From DASXYU01 sp036502295 (GTDB lineage Bacteria > Actinomycetota > Actinomycetes > Mycobacteriales > Jatrophihabitantaceae), in assembly GCA_036502295.1 (NCBI GenBank), contig DASXYU010000129.1, positions 1-11,764 of the forward strand: DNA of 11,764 nucleotides, read 5' to 3'. Under the pieces are notes generated by a model. That model was given only the letters and a program-made list of their open reading frames with translations. It had not been told where the DNA came from and searched no databases. Positions 1-8,244 of this stretch are shown piece after piece; within the stretch, counting starts at the first letter, position 1, and every line of letters starts with the position of its first letter. The translations under genes were made by a program, and so were the position numbers.

Positions 1-753
1 CGCGAGAGTTCGTACGGCGCCGTGGCGCCACGCCCAGCGCAGTCCTTCGGAGATGTCGCGTCGGACGTGGGTGTGCTCGGCGGTGGATCGCGCTGCGGAC
101 TCCGGAAAGGATGTGGGCTCGGGAATACCGGGTGCGCCGATGGCTGGCGGCACAGAGGCGATGCGGGAGACGAGGACGACTGCGAGTCCGAGACAAGCCA
201 CTTGAATCGCGAACGGCCAAGCCATGCCGACAGCGAAGAGGAACGCGCCGATAGGTGGGCCGATGAGCTGATTGCCTACGAGATATCCCGCCTGCAGCCG
301 GTGATTGCCGGTACCCAGATCGTCGTGATGGACCAGCATGGGCATCAGTGTTTGCGTTGTCGTATCGGCGAAGACCTCGCCAACACCAAGTAGCAGCATC
401 GCGGTGAGGACGATTCCGATGTTCACTGCCGAGGTCGCGATGATCAGGCAGAGCACGGCGACCACGACGACACGAGATCCGTCGGCAAGCACCACCACGC
501 GTCGGCGGTCCAGCCGGTCTGCCAGCGCACCGGCCCAGAGGCCGAAGGCCAGCCAGGGCAGCCGCTGCAACAGGACGGCCAGCGCGACGAGAAACGCCGA
601 GTCGGTCTGGGATGCGACGAGCAGCGGTCCAGCTGCCAGGGCGATTCCGTCGCCCACATTGCTTGTCCACGACGAGGCCACGAGCCAGCGAAAGGCACGG
701 CCGAGCTGGCTCGGCACCAGCCGTTCCGGGAGGGTTCTCGGCTGATGGCTCAT
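1..753 (-). CDS. MFS transporter, efflux type (C-terminus beyond the window)
   Basis: The minus strand is open from an ATG at 753 to the left edge, giving the first 251 residues of a major facilitator superfamily permease. Hydrophobic helices alternate with short loops. The loop after helix 2 carries the MFS signature (GALADRLDRRR, residues about 75-85), and helix 5 has a GPPIG motif (about 165-169). A hydrophilic loop rich in Pro, Ser and Glu (about 200-242) looks like the central cytoplasmic linker between the two six-helix halves, so roughly the second half is missing. The layout resembles the EntS-like/MFS_3 drug and siderophore exporters, but the substrate cannot be read from the sequence. 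No clear Shine-Dalgarno precedes the ATG. The gene is divergent from the hydrolase at 795 with only 41 nt between starts, so the two promoters must overlap. Family call firm, subfamily tentative. Confidence 0.85.
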   Translation of the reverse strand, partial: MSHQPRTLPERLVPSQLGRAFRWLVASSWTSNVGDGIALAAGPLLVASQTDSAFLVALAVLLQRLPWLAFGLWAGALADRLDRRRVVVLADGSRVVVVAVLCLIIATSAVNIGIVLTAMLLLGVGEVFADTTTQTLMPMLVHHDDLGTGNHRLQAGYLVGNQLIGPPIGAFLFAVGMAWPFAIQVACLGLAVVLVSRIASVPPAIGAPGIPEPTSFPESAARSTAEHTHVRRDISEGLRWAWRHGAVRTLA

Positions 754-794
754 GAGCAGAGCAGCTTAGTGCGACCGAGTGGCAGGATCGCCCC

Positions 795-1673
795 ATGAAG
801 AGCACTGTTCCGTTGCCCGACGGACGCGACCTCGAGATCTACGTGACCGGTCCCGCCGGTGGCGTGCCGCTGGTGGTCCATCACGGCACCCCTGGCTCGT
901 ATGTGCCGATCCGCGTCGTCGAGCGGGCTGCCCACGCCGCTGGACTGCGTTTCGTCTCCTACTCGCGAGCGGGTTACGGCGCCTCGTCCCGCCGCCCGGG
1001 ACGGTCGGTGGTTGACGTCGCAGACGACGTTGCGGCGATCCTCGACCATCTCGGCGCCCCGAAGGCAGTGACGGCGGGTTCCTCCGGCGGTGGCCCGCAC
1101 GCCCTCGCCACTGCCGCGCTGCTCCCCGAGCGCATCACCGGCGTCACGATCCTCGCGGGTGTGGCGCCGTACGCGGGCGGCGAACCGGACTTCATGACGG
1201 GGATGGGCGAACAGAACGTCGAGGAGTTCGGTCTGGCTATCGATGGCGAGGTTGCCGTGCGCTCGTACCTCGAGCGAGAGCGTCCGGGGCTGCTCGGCGT
1301 CGATCCGGCGGCGCTCATCGAGGGCATGAGCACGCTGCTGCCGCAGGTCGATCGCGACACGCTCACCGGCGAGTTCGGGCAGGACATGGTGGCGAGCTTC
1401 GACGAGGCGTTGCGGCCGGGCGTCGATGGCTGGGTGGACGATGACCTCGCCTTCGTCAAGCCGTGGGGCTTCGACCTCGCCTCGCTGAAGGTGCCCGTCT
1501 TCGTCTGGCAGGGCGACGCCGACCTGATGGTGCCGTTCGCACACGGTCAGTGGCTGGCTGCGAACATCCTCACCGCAGTGCCCCATCTGGTGCCCGGGCA
1601 GGGGCACCTCTCGATCAACCTCGGCTTCGTCGGTGAGCAACTCGCCGAACTCACCGCCACGATCGGCACATGA
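795..1673 (+). CDS. alpha/beta-fold hydrolase (paralogue A)
   Basis: A 292-residue soluble alpha/beta hydrolase with no signal peptide. The oxyanion-hole motif HGTPG is at residues 30-34 and the nucleophile elbow G-S-S-G-G places the catalytic serine at S97. The likely acid is D243 in GDADLMVP and the likely base H271 in GQGHLS. A cap region lies between about 130 and 220. AGGA at 784-787, 7 nt before the ATG, supports this start. The substrate is unknown; the fold covers esterases, haloalkane dehalogenases, epoxide hydrolases and peptidases, and a Ser nucleophile argues against the dehalogenase and epoxide hydrolase types. A clear paralogue lies at 5806-6681. The stop codon is also the first three bases of a long palindrome, and glgX converges from the other side. 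Confidence 0.85.
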   Translation: MKSTVPLPDGRDLEIYVTGPAGGVPLVVHHGTPGSYVPIRVVERAAHAAGLRFVSYSRAGYGASSRRPGRSVVDVADDVAAILDHLGAPKAVTAGSSGGGPHALATAALLPERITGVTILAGVAPYAGGEPDFMTGMGEQNVEEFGLAIDGEVAVRSYLERERPGLLGVDPAALIEGMSTLLPQVDRDTLTGEFGQDMVASFDEALRPGVDGWVDDDLAFVKPWGFDLASLKVPVFVWQGDADLMVPFAHGQWLAANILTAVPHLVPGQGHLSINLGFVGEQLAELTATIGT

Positions 1674-1721
1674 TCAACACAGCGTTGTGGCCGCTGAGCG
1701 GCCATGTCGCTGTGTTGATCA
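1671..1721. terminator. 51-nt palindrome, probable bidirectional terminator or REP-like hairpin
   Basis: The arms at 1671-1684 and 1708-1721 are perfectly complementary (14 bp). Inside them, 1688-1695 pairs with 1697-1704 (8 bp) around G1696. The positions between add two G.U pairs (1687/1705 and 1686/1706) and one U.U mismatch, so almost the whole 51 nt folds as one stem. The left arm begins with the TGA stop of the upstream hydrolase. The convergent glgX gene ends at 1755, so one structure could end both transcripts. No T-tract follows on either strand, so intrinsic termination is inferred. A dispersed palindromic repeat is the main alternative. Confidence 0.55.
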
Positions 1722-1740
1722 AGAAACTGTGTTGATCAAG
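1710..1740. repeat. 14-nt direct repeat overlapping the palindrome's right arm
   Basis: CTGTGTTGATCAAG occurs at 1710-1723 and again at 1727-1740, separated by AAA. The first copy is most of the right arm of the palindrome. The second could pair equally well with the left arm (1671-1682 with 1727-1738), so two mutually exclusive stems are possible. It lies in the 3' region shared by the two convergent genes. Confidence 0.8.
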
Positions 1741-1754
1741 AGGGCATGCGGTGG

Positions 1755-3878
<2,124 letters not shown>

Positions 3879-4005
3879 CGTGGCGACCCTATCTGGTGCA
3901 CGGACCTGGGTGGCCGCGCTCTCACCGGGTCGATGGCGTGGCTTCACAGCTTCGTCCTGGGTTGCTCCCAGCGCATTACTGCAATCGGCGCGTTTGCTCA
4001 CCCTC
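3879..4005. promoter_or_regulatory. divergent intergenic region, glgX / small membrane protein
   Basis: This 127-nt region separates two divergent starts and must hold promoters for both. On the minus strand TAGGGT sits 7 nt before the glgX ATG, a spacing that would fit a leaderless transcript, but no matching -35 is evident. I could not identify a convincing promoter for the plus-strand gene. Confidence 0.35.
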
Positions 4006-4422
4006 ATGAGCGATGAGACCAACCCGCCGCCCTCCGACACGGCGCCTGGAGCGCCTGCTCAGGGACCACCCTCCGACACGGCGCCTGGAGCGCCTGCTCA
4101 GGGACCGCAGGCGTATCAGTACCCGTACGGCTATCCGCCGGAGTGGTACGCGCCGCAGCGCCGACGTCGATTCGGTCTGCGTCGGGGTGCGAGCGGCAAG
4201 ACCGGCCAGTTGGCCGCGGCGGCCCTCATCGGCGCCGGACTCCTCGTCGGCGCCGGCGCGATCGGCTACAACCTCCACCCTGACACCCGTCCTGCACCGT
4301 CGGGCGGCTTCCGCCAGTTCTACGGTTCCGGCCGCGGCCAGCCGGGCAACCAACCGGGCGGCCAGTTGGGCGGCCAACAGGGGCAGGGCAGCCAGCAGTA
4401 CTCCGTTCCACAGCAGCCCTGA
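4006..4422 (+). CDS. small Pro-rich / Gly-Gln-rich single-pass membrane protein
   Basis: A 138-residue protein that I do not recognise by family. The N-terminal 50 residues are rich in Pro, Ala, Gly and Tyr and contain a 13-residue unit (PSDTAPGAPAQGP) twice in tandem. A basic stretch (RRRRFGLRRG, about 52-61) precedes one hydrophobic helix (about 69-90). The remaining 48 residues are low-complexity Gly, Gln and Pro with no Cys. By the positive-inside rule the N-terminus is cytoplasmic and the Gly/Gln tail extracytoplasmic. ATG 4006 gives a compact protein with the charge pattern expected around a signal anchor. The frame stays open upstream on the same strand, but that stretch overlaps glgX and looks non-coding. 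No strong Shine-Dalgarno is visible (CTCACCCTC precedes the ATG). The composition resembles the disordered actinobacterial envelope proteins often found as uncharacterised genes. Confidence 0.7.
   Translation: MSDETNPPPSDTAPGAPAQGPPSDTAPGAPAQGPQAYQYPYGYPPEWYAPQRRRRFGLRRGASGKTGQLAAAALIGAGLLVGAGAIGYNLHPDTRPAPSGGFRQFYGSGRGQPGNQPGGQLGGQQGQGSQQYSVPQQP
4031..4108 (+). repeat. 39-bp in-frame tandem duplication
   Basis: Positions 4031-4069 and 4070-4108 are direct repeats of a 39-nt unit that differ at one base (4068 A, 4107 G), a silent Pro codon change. Each unit encodes 13 residues within the Pro-rich N-terminal segment of the small membrane protein. The near identity points to a recent duplication and possible copy-number variation. 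Confidence 0.95.
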
Positions 4423-4437
4423 CCCACACATCACAGA

Positions 4438-4461
4438 CCTGGCGCCCTTCTTCCCGCCAGG
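4438..4461 (+). terminator. stem-loop downstream of the small membrane protein
   Basis: CCTGGCG (4438-4444) and CGCCAGG (4455-4461) form a perfect 7-bp stem with a 10-nt pyrimidine-rich loop, 15 nt after the stop at 4420-4422. No T-run follows, so it is at best a weak or Rho-assisted terminator. It lies immediately before the much longer hairpin at 4475. Confidence 0.4.
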
Positions 4462-4474
4462 ACGCATGGGGACA

Positions 4475-4541
4475 GGCCGCCCTCCCATCGGAGCCGCTCA
4501 CACTTCCGGTCGTGTGAGTGCGCTTTGATGGGAGGGTGGTC
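4475..4541 (+). promoter_or_regulatory. 29-bp hairpin burying the ABC ATPase start region
   Basis: Positions 4475-4503 pair with 4512-4541 to give 29 base pairs around an 8-nt loop (4504-4511), with one bulged base (C4521) and no other mismatch. Two perfect blocks dominate: CCCTCCCATC (4480-4489) with GATGGGAGGG (4527-4536), and CTCACAC (4497-4503) with GTGTGAG (4512-4518). Five pairs are G.U (4476/4540, 4479/4537, 4490/4526, 4491/4525, 4496/4519), so the fold is good only in plus-strand RNA. It contains the purine-rich GGGAGG (4530-4535) and both candidate GTG starts (4518, 4536) of the ATPase. Translational masking is an inference; termination of upstream transcription is the alternative. 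Confidence 0.6.
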
Positions 4542-5336
4542 GACATCAACCCGGACGCCGTCCTACAACTGAGCGGGGTCACGGTGCGCCGCGGCACCAA
4601 GCTGTTGCTCGACTCCATCGACTGGACCGTCGAGCAGGACGAACGCTGGGCCGTCCTCGGCCCGAACGGGGCCGGCAAGACCACGCTGCTGCAAATCGCT
4701 GCCGCGACAGTGCACCCGTCGTCGGGAACCGCCTACGTCCTCGGTGAACGTCTCGGCAGCGTCGACGTCTTCGAACTCCGCCCCCGCATCGGAATCGCCA
4801 GCGCCGCGCTCGCCCAGCGCATCCCGAACAACGAACTCGTCACCGACATCGTGGTCAGCGCCGGCTACTCGGTGATCGGGCGCTGGCGCGAGGCATACGG
4901 CCGCCTGGACGTGCGTCGCGCGGCGATGCTGTTGGACCGCATGGGTGTCGCCGAGCTGGCCGAGAGGACGTACGGCACGCTGAGTGAGGGTGAGCGCAAG
5001 CGAGTGCAGATCGCCCGTGCGCTGATGACCGATCCCGAGCTGCTGCTGCTTGACGAACCAGCCGCCGGGATGGACCTCGGCGGGCGCGAGGACCTGATCC
5101 GCCGTCTCACCCGCTTCGCCGCGGACCCCGACGCACCGGCGTCGGTACTCGTCACGCATCACCCTGAAGAACTCCCGCCCGGCATCAGCCACATCCTGCT
5201 GTTGCGCGAAGGACGGATCGTCACCGCGGGGCTGGCACGCGACGTCATGACCTCACAGCACCTCAGCGCCACCTTCGGTCTGCCGCTCGCCGTCGAGCGG
5301 CGCAACGGACGCTGGCTTGCTACAGCCGTCCAGTAG
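4518..5336 (+). CDS. ABC transporter ATP-binding protein (orphan, ModF-like)
   Basis: A single-domain ABC ATPase of 272 residues from GTG 4518, or 266 from GTG 4536. Numbering from 4518: Walker A GPNGAGKTT is at 48-56, signature LSEGERKRV at 155-163, Walker B LLLLDEP at 175-181, and the switch His in VTHH at 214. The usual Q-loop glutamine is absent: the segment reads IGIASAAL (91-98), as I recall for ModF/PhrA-like ATPases. The C-terminus FGLPLAVERRNGRW is also typical of a family common in actinobacteria. No permease or binding protein lies nearby, so the partner is unknown, and a non-transport or shared-ATPase role is possible. The start is ambiguous. GTG 4518 has no Shine-Dalgarno, while GTG 4536 directly abuts GGGAGG with no spacer. 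Both lie in the hairpin at 4475-4541. Confidence 0.85.
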   Translation: MRFDGRVVDINPDAVLQLSGVTVRRGTKLLLDSIDWTVEQDERWAVLGPNGAGKTTLLQIAAATVHPSSGTAYVLGERLGSVDVFELRPRIGIASAALAQRIPNNELVTDIVVSAGYSVIGRWREAYGRLDVRRAAMLLDRMGVAELAERTYGTLSEGERKRVQIARALMTDPELLLLDEPAAGMDLGGREDLIRRLTRFAADPDAPASVLVTHHPEELPPGISHILLLREGRIVTAGLARDVMTSQHLSATFGLPLAVERRNGRWLATAVQ

Positions 5337-5352
5337 CAAACGAACGCCGAGG

Positions 5353-5388
5353 CCAGGTCTACCGAGCCAGGTCTACCGAGCCAGGTCA
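5353..5388. repeat. 14-nt tandem repeat, about 2.6 copies
   Basis: CCAGGTCTACCGAG is repeated head to tail at 5353-5366 and 5367-5380, followed by a partial copy (CCAGGTC) from 5381. It lies between the ATPase stop (5336) and the stop of the minus-strand kinase remnant (5394). No function is evident; it fits decaying non-coding DNA. Confidence 0.85.
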
Positions 5389-5393
5389 TCGGG

Positions 5394-5648
5394 CTATGTC
5401 GGCCGAGGCAGCTCGATGAGGACGCGCGTGCCTCCGCTCGGGACGCGTTGCACGGTGCAGTGTCCGCCCAGCGCTTCGGCACGGCTGCGCATACCGCGCA
5501 GTCCGAGGTGGCCCGCGGTGGTCGGCAACCCGTCGGGCAGTCCGACTCCGTCCTCGACGACGCTCAGCCGCCAGGACGAGTCGTCCTCGGTCGGTGTTAT
5601 CGCCTCGCGGGAAGTGCGCCGGTGCCCGGGCGGATTGATGCTTGTCGG
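5394..5648 (-). pseudogene. histidine kinase remnant (NarL/DesK-type HATPase C-terminus)
   Basis: The minus strand is open from 5648 to a TAG at 5394-5396 and encodes the last part of a HATPase_c domain. Recognisable are the G1 box VVEDGVGLPDG (centred on 5550), a G2-type GHLGLRGMRSRAEALGG, and the closing SGGTRVLIELP. These are hallmarks of two-component sensor kinases that partner NarL/LuxR-type regulators. The N-box, dimerisation domain and sensor are missing. A TAA in frame at 5649-5651 closes the frame upstream, and no ATG, GTG or TTG precedes the homology. Similarity seems to fade around 5600-5620, so the stretch up to 5648 is probably unrelated sequence. No response regulator lies nearby. 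It cannot make a working kinase. Confidence 0.75.
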
Positions 5649-5770
5649 TTAGACCCTGGCACGCCGCCTACCAACTCATCTTCGACCCCTTCGCCTGGGA
5701 GAAGACTCCACACGGACTCACCGGCGACTATGAGACGGGTGAGGACGAACTCCGACAGCTGCCCGCATGA
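5639..5770 (+). pseudogene. family 2 glycosyltransferase remnant (C-terminal tail)
   Basis: The frame from 5639 to the TGA at 5768-5770 encodes 43 residues, including WHAAYQLIFDPFAWEKTPHG followed by LTGDYE. A W-E-K-T-x-H-G motif after a hydrophobic segment is characteristic of the C-terminal membrane end of processive or polytopic GT2 glycosyltransferases (cellulose-synthase and glucosaminyltransferase relatives). The catalytic domain is absent, a stop (TGA 5636-5638) closes the frame upstream, and there is no start codon before the homology. It begins within a few tens of bases of where the kinase remnant on the other strand breaks off. The assignment rests on one short motif. Confidence 0.65.
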
Positions 5771-5805
5771 GTGGAATCAGCTGACCTGGGGGGATGATTC
5801 GGCAC

Positions 5806-6681
5806 ATGGCGGTATTCACACTGGAGGACGGCCGAGGCCTGGAGTACCGGGTCAACGGTCCCGCAGGCGCGTTGCCCTTCGTCTTCCATCACGGCACGCC
5901 CGGATGCACCGTCTCACCGCCGGATATCGAGCGCGCCGTCCTCGCGGCGGGACTGCGCTTCGTCACCTACGCCCGCCCGGGCTACGGGCGCTCGTCACGG
6001 CAGCGGGGACGGCTCACCGTCGACGCGGCTGATGACGTGCGGCAGCTGCTCGACCACCTCGGCGCGCAGCGGTGCATTACCGCGGGGCAGTCGAGCGGTG
6101 GTCCCACCGCGTTGGCAACGGCCGCGCGGGTCTCGGACCGGGTGGCCTCCGTCCTCGTGATCTCCTGCCTCGCCCCCTTCGGCGTTCCCGGCCTCGACTG
6201 GACCGCGGGCATGGGGGAGGACAACGTCGCCGATCTCACGGCGGCGCTGGACGGCGAGGCAGCGATCCGCCCGAAGATCGAGCTGGATGCCGCCTACGGC
6301 GCCGATCCCGATCTCGACACCCTGATGCACCTGACGTCGACGCTGTTGCCCGGCGTCGACCGGGCTGTGCTCGACCAGGAGCGGGGGCGGTTCATGGTCG
6401 CGAGTATGGCTGGCAGCGTGGTCAGCGGTGCGGACGGCTGGGTCGACGACGCGCTCGCCGCGGTGCGCGACTGGGGCTTCGCGGTGGAGGAGATCACGGC
6501 TCCGGCGTTCCTCTGGCACGGTGACACCGATCTGATCGTGCCGTTCGGCCATGGCGTCTGGCTCTCCAGGCGCGTCCCGGGGATGACCTCGCACCTTGAG
6601 CTGCGCGAGGGGCACCTGTCGATCACCGCCCACCATGTCGAGCGGATGATCGCTGAGGTCGTCGCCGCAGCCGGCGTCTGA
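5806..6681 (+). CDS. alpha/beta-fold hydrolase (paralogue B)
   Basis: A 291-residue cytoplasmic alpha/beta hydrolase that aligns end to end with the one at 795-1673. Shared blocks include DGR-LE at the N-terminus, HHGTPG, AAGLRFV-Y-R-GYG-SSR, LDHLGA, GMGE-NV, DGWVDD and the closing GHLSI. By eye about half the positions match. The nucleophile elbow is GQSSG with S96, the acid D242 in GDTDLIVP and the base H270 in REGHLS. I prefer ATG 5806 to the in-frame ATG 5794, because it matches the N-terminus of paralogue A and puts GGGGGG (5788-5793) 12 nt upstream instead of touching the start. It sits just downstream of the decayed kinase and glycosyltransferase fragments. Substrate unknown. Confidence 0.85.
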   Translation: MAVFTLEDGRGLEYRVNGPAGALPFVFHHGTPGCTVSPPDIERAVLAAGLRFVTYARPGYGRSSRQRGRLTVDAADDVRQLLDHLGAQRCITAGQSSGGPTALATAARVSDRVASVLVISCLAPFGVPGLDWTAGMGEDNVADLTAALDGEAAIRPKIELDAAYGADPDLDTLMHLTSTLLPGVDRAVLDQERGRFMVASMAGSVVSGADGWVDDALAAVRDWGFAVEEITAPAFLWHGDTDLIVPFGHGVWLSRRVPGMTSHLELREGHLSITAHHVERMIAEVVAAAGV

Positions 6682-6701
6682 GAGGCCGCCCGCAACACGC
6701 G

Positions 6702-6718
6702 CCCGGTACTACTCCGGG
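6702..6718 (+). terminator. weak stem-loop after hydrolase B
   Basis: CCCGG (6702-6706) and CCGGG (6714-6718) form a 5-bp GC-only stem with a 7-nt loop, 20 nt past the hydrolase stop. There is no T-tract. It may separate the hydrolase from the downstream operon, but such short stems are common in GC-rich DNA. Confidence 0.25.
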
Positions 6719-6749
6719 ACCACGCCGTGTCGAACCCAACCACGCCGAA

Positions 6750-6755
6750 TAGGCT
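6750..6755 (+). promoter_or_regulatory. possible -10 box of the enoyl-CoA hydratase operon
   Basis: TAGGCT matches the TANNNT pattern of actinobacterial -10 boxes and lies 28 nt before the ATG at 6784. The predicted transcription start near 6762 would leave a short leader that includes the Shine-Dalgarno at 6768-6774. The -35 region (around 6727-6733, GTGTCGA) is poor, so the call is tentative. Confidence 0.35.
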
Positions 6756-6783
6756 CGTCCCAACGACGGAGAGGACGAGGCTG

Positions 6784-7572
6784 ATGGGCGAGTTGGTGCA
6801 GGTCGAGCTGGGCAGCGGCGAGCATGAGGGCGTCGCCACGATCAAGCTGAGCCGGCCACCGATGAACGCGATCAGCTCGGCCGTGCAGGAGGAGTTGCGC
6901 GCCGCAGCGGCCGAGGTGTCCCGCAATTCCGCGGTGCGGGCCGTCGTCCTCTTCGGCGGCGCGAAGGTCTTCGCCGCCGGCGCGGACGTCAAGGAGTTCC
7001 AACCGATGAGCCACGCAGAGATGGTGGCCGATGCCGCGCGCCTCACCTCGGCCGTCGACGCCGTGGCCCGCATTCCGCAGCCCGTGATCGCCGCGGTCAC
7101 CGGCTACGCACTCGGCGGCGGCTGCGAGCTCGCCCTCACCGCGGACTTCAGGGTCAGCGCGGACAACGCCAAATGGGGTCAGCCGGAGATCCTGCTCGGT
7201 CTCATTCCCGGCGCGGGCGGCACGCAGCGCCTGCCACGGCTGATCGGCACCGCGAAGGCGAAGGACCTCATCTACACCGGTCGCTTCGTCGATGCGGACG
7301 AAGCACTCGAGATCGGTCTCGTCGACCTCGTCGTGCCGAGCCAGGACGTGTACTCCACCGCGCTGACGATGGCGACGAAGTTCGCCGCGGGTCCGCAGCT
7401 TGCGCTGCGCGCGGCGAAGGCCGCGATCGACGGCGGCCTCGACGGCGCGCTGGACACCGGCCTGAAGCTGGAGTCGCATCTCTTCGCGACGCTCTTCGCC
7501 ACCCAGGACAAGCAGATCGGTGTCGACTCGTTCATCGAGAACGGCCCCGGCAAGGCGACGTTCTCGCGGTGA
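6784..7572 (+). CDS. enoyl-CoA hydratase (crotonase family)
   Basis: A 262-residue crotonase-fold enzyme that hydrates trans-2-enoyl-CoA to 3-hydroxyacyl-CoA in beta-oxidation or related acyl-CoA breakdown. The oxyanion-hole segment is FAAGADVKEF (63-72). Both glutamates needed for hydration are present: E115 in GGGCELAL and E135 in GQPEILLG, followed by IPGAGGTQRLPRLIG. This separates it from the many crotonase homologues with other chemistry. I chose ATG 6784 over the in-frame GTG at 6727 because GGAGAGG (6768-6774) lies 9 nt upstream and the length then matches the family. It is the first gene of a tight four-gene run and overlaps the next gene by 4 nt. Chain-length preference cannot be read from the sequence. 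Confidence 0.93.
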   Translation: MGELVQVELGSGEHEGVATIKLSRPPMNAISSAVQEELRAAAAEVSRNSAVRAVVLFGGAKVFAAGADVKEFQPMSHAEMVADAARLTSAVDAVARIPQPVIAAVTGYALGGGCELALTADFRVSADNAKWGQPEILLGLIPGAGGTQRLPRLIGTAKAKDLIYTGRFVDADEALEIGLVDLVVPSQDVYSTALTMATKFAAGPQLALRAAKAAIDGGLDGALDTGLKLESHLFATLFATQDKQIGVDSFIENGPGKATFSR

Positions 7573-8234
7573 CCGGGGCAGAGTTGACTCGACGCGGCGT
7601 CGTCCTCTTCGATCTGGACGGAACGATCTCCGACTCGGAGCGCAGCATCCTCGCCGCGATCCGCGGCGCCTTCGCGGCGCACGGTATCCCTGCGTTGTCA
7701 CCCGAGCAGGAGCGCACGATCCTCGGTCCCCCGTTCTACGAGGTGTTGCCGCCGTTCATCGGTGACGTTCCGGTGCTCGCCGTCATCGCCAGCTACCGCG
7801 AGATCTACGTCGACGGCGGCGGCATGTTCGACACCGAGGTCTTCGCCGGTGTGGCCGACCTCGTCGTGGCAGTCGCCGAGGCGGGGCACCGCATCGCGCT
7901 CGCCACCAGCAAGCCGGAGAAGTACGCCGTCCAGATCCTGCAGAAGCTCGGCCTCGCCGACTGCTTCGAGACCGTCGGCGGCGACACCGTCGAGGGGACC
8001 CGGAGCGCGAAGGCCGCGGTGATCGAGGAGGTGCTGGGCCGACTCGGTGCGCCCGACGCCGGCTCGGTGCTGATGGTGGGAGACCGCAAGCACGACATCC
8101 TCGGCGCCCGCGAGCACGGCATCGAGACGGTGGCGGTCCGGTGGGGCTATGCGCCGGAGGGTGAACTCGAGGCCGCCGCTCCGTGGGGCATCGCCGAAAC
8201 TCCTGCCGACGTTGCCACACTGCTGGGGATCTAG
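7569..8234 (+). CDS. HAD-superfamily phosphatase (subfamily IA, Gph-like)
   Basis: A 221-residue haloacid dehalogenase-type phosphohydrolase. Motif I DLDGT gives the nucleophile D15 and acid D17, motif II is ATSKP (T113/S114), motif III is K148 in SAKAAVI, and motif IV GDRKHD gives D172 and D176. A helical C1 cap lies between motifs I and II. The arrangement matches phosphoglycolate phosphatase and related family IA enzymes, but the substrate could be any small phosphate ester or nucleotide. The GTG at 7569 overlaps the hydratase stop (GTGA), a typical translational-coupling junction. TTG 7584 is an alternative start with a weaker context. It ends 10 nt before the cysteine desulfhydrase. Confidence 0.88.
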   Translation: MTGAELTRRGVVLFDLDGTISDSERSILAAIRGAFAAHGIPALSPEQERTILGPPFYEVLPPFIGDVPVLAVIASYREIYVDGGGMFDTEVFAGVADLVVAVAEAGHRIALATSKPEKYAVQILQKLGLADCFETVGGDTVEGTRSAKAAVIEEVLGRLGAPDAGSVLMVGDRKHDILGAREHGIETVAVRWGYAPEGELEAAAPWGIAETPADVATLLGI

Positions 8235-8244
8235 GGGAGTCTTG

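Larger units (their letters stand above)
5337..5805. other. gene-free decayed region
   Basis: The 469 nt between the ABC ATPase and hydrolase B hold no intact gene. In order they contain the 14-nt tandem repeat, the minus-strand kinase tail, a junction of about 20-50 nt that I cannot assign, the plus-strand glycosyltransferase tail, and a short leader to the hydrolase. No IS ends or target-site duplications were recognised at the junction. Confidence 0.7.

Noticed and set aside
750..1640. Long minus-strand frame opposite hydrolase A
   Set aside because: It is antisense to a clear alpha/beta hydrolase and shows no recognisable domain.
3957..3971. CTGGG/CCCAG stem-loop between glgX and the small membrane protein
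   Set aside because: A 5-bp stem is expected by chance in DNA this GC-rich, and it sits at neither a gene end nor a promoter.
4528..4572. ATG-initiated 14-codon frame overlapping the ABC ATPase start, possible leader peptide
   Set aside because: Its ATG is inside the hairpin, it has no Shine-Dalgarno of its own, and its composition shows no attenuation-type codon run.
5600..5650. Insertion-sequence end at the junction of the two gene remnants
   Set aside because: No terminal inverted repeat, target duplication or transposase coding was seen; simple deletion explains the junction.
6754..6779. CTCGTCC/GGACGAG inverted repeat overlapping the hydratase Shine-Dalgarno
   Set aside because: If TAGGCT at 6750 is the -10 box, the left arm would not be transcribed; with no independent evidence, masking is not supported.
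6709..7701. 330-codon minus-strand frame opposite the enoyl-CoA hydratase
   Set aside because: It overlaps a certain gene almost completely and is Arg-rich with no motif.
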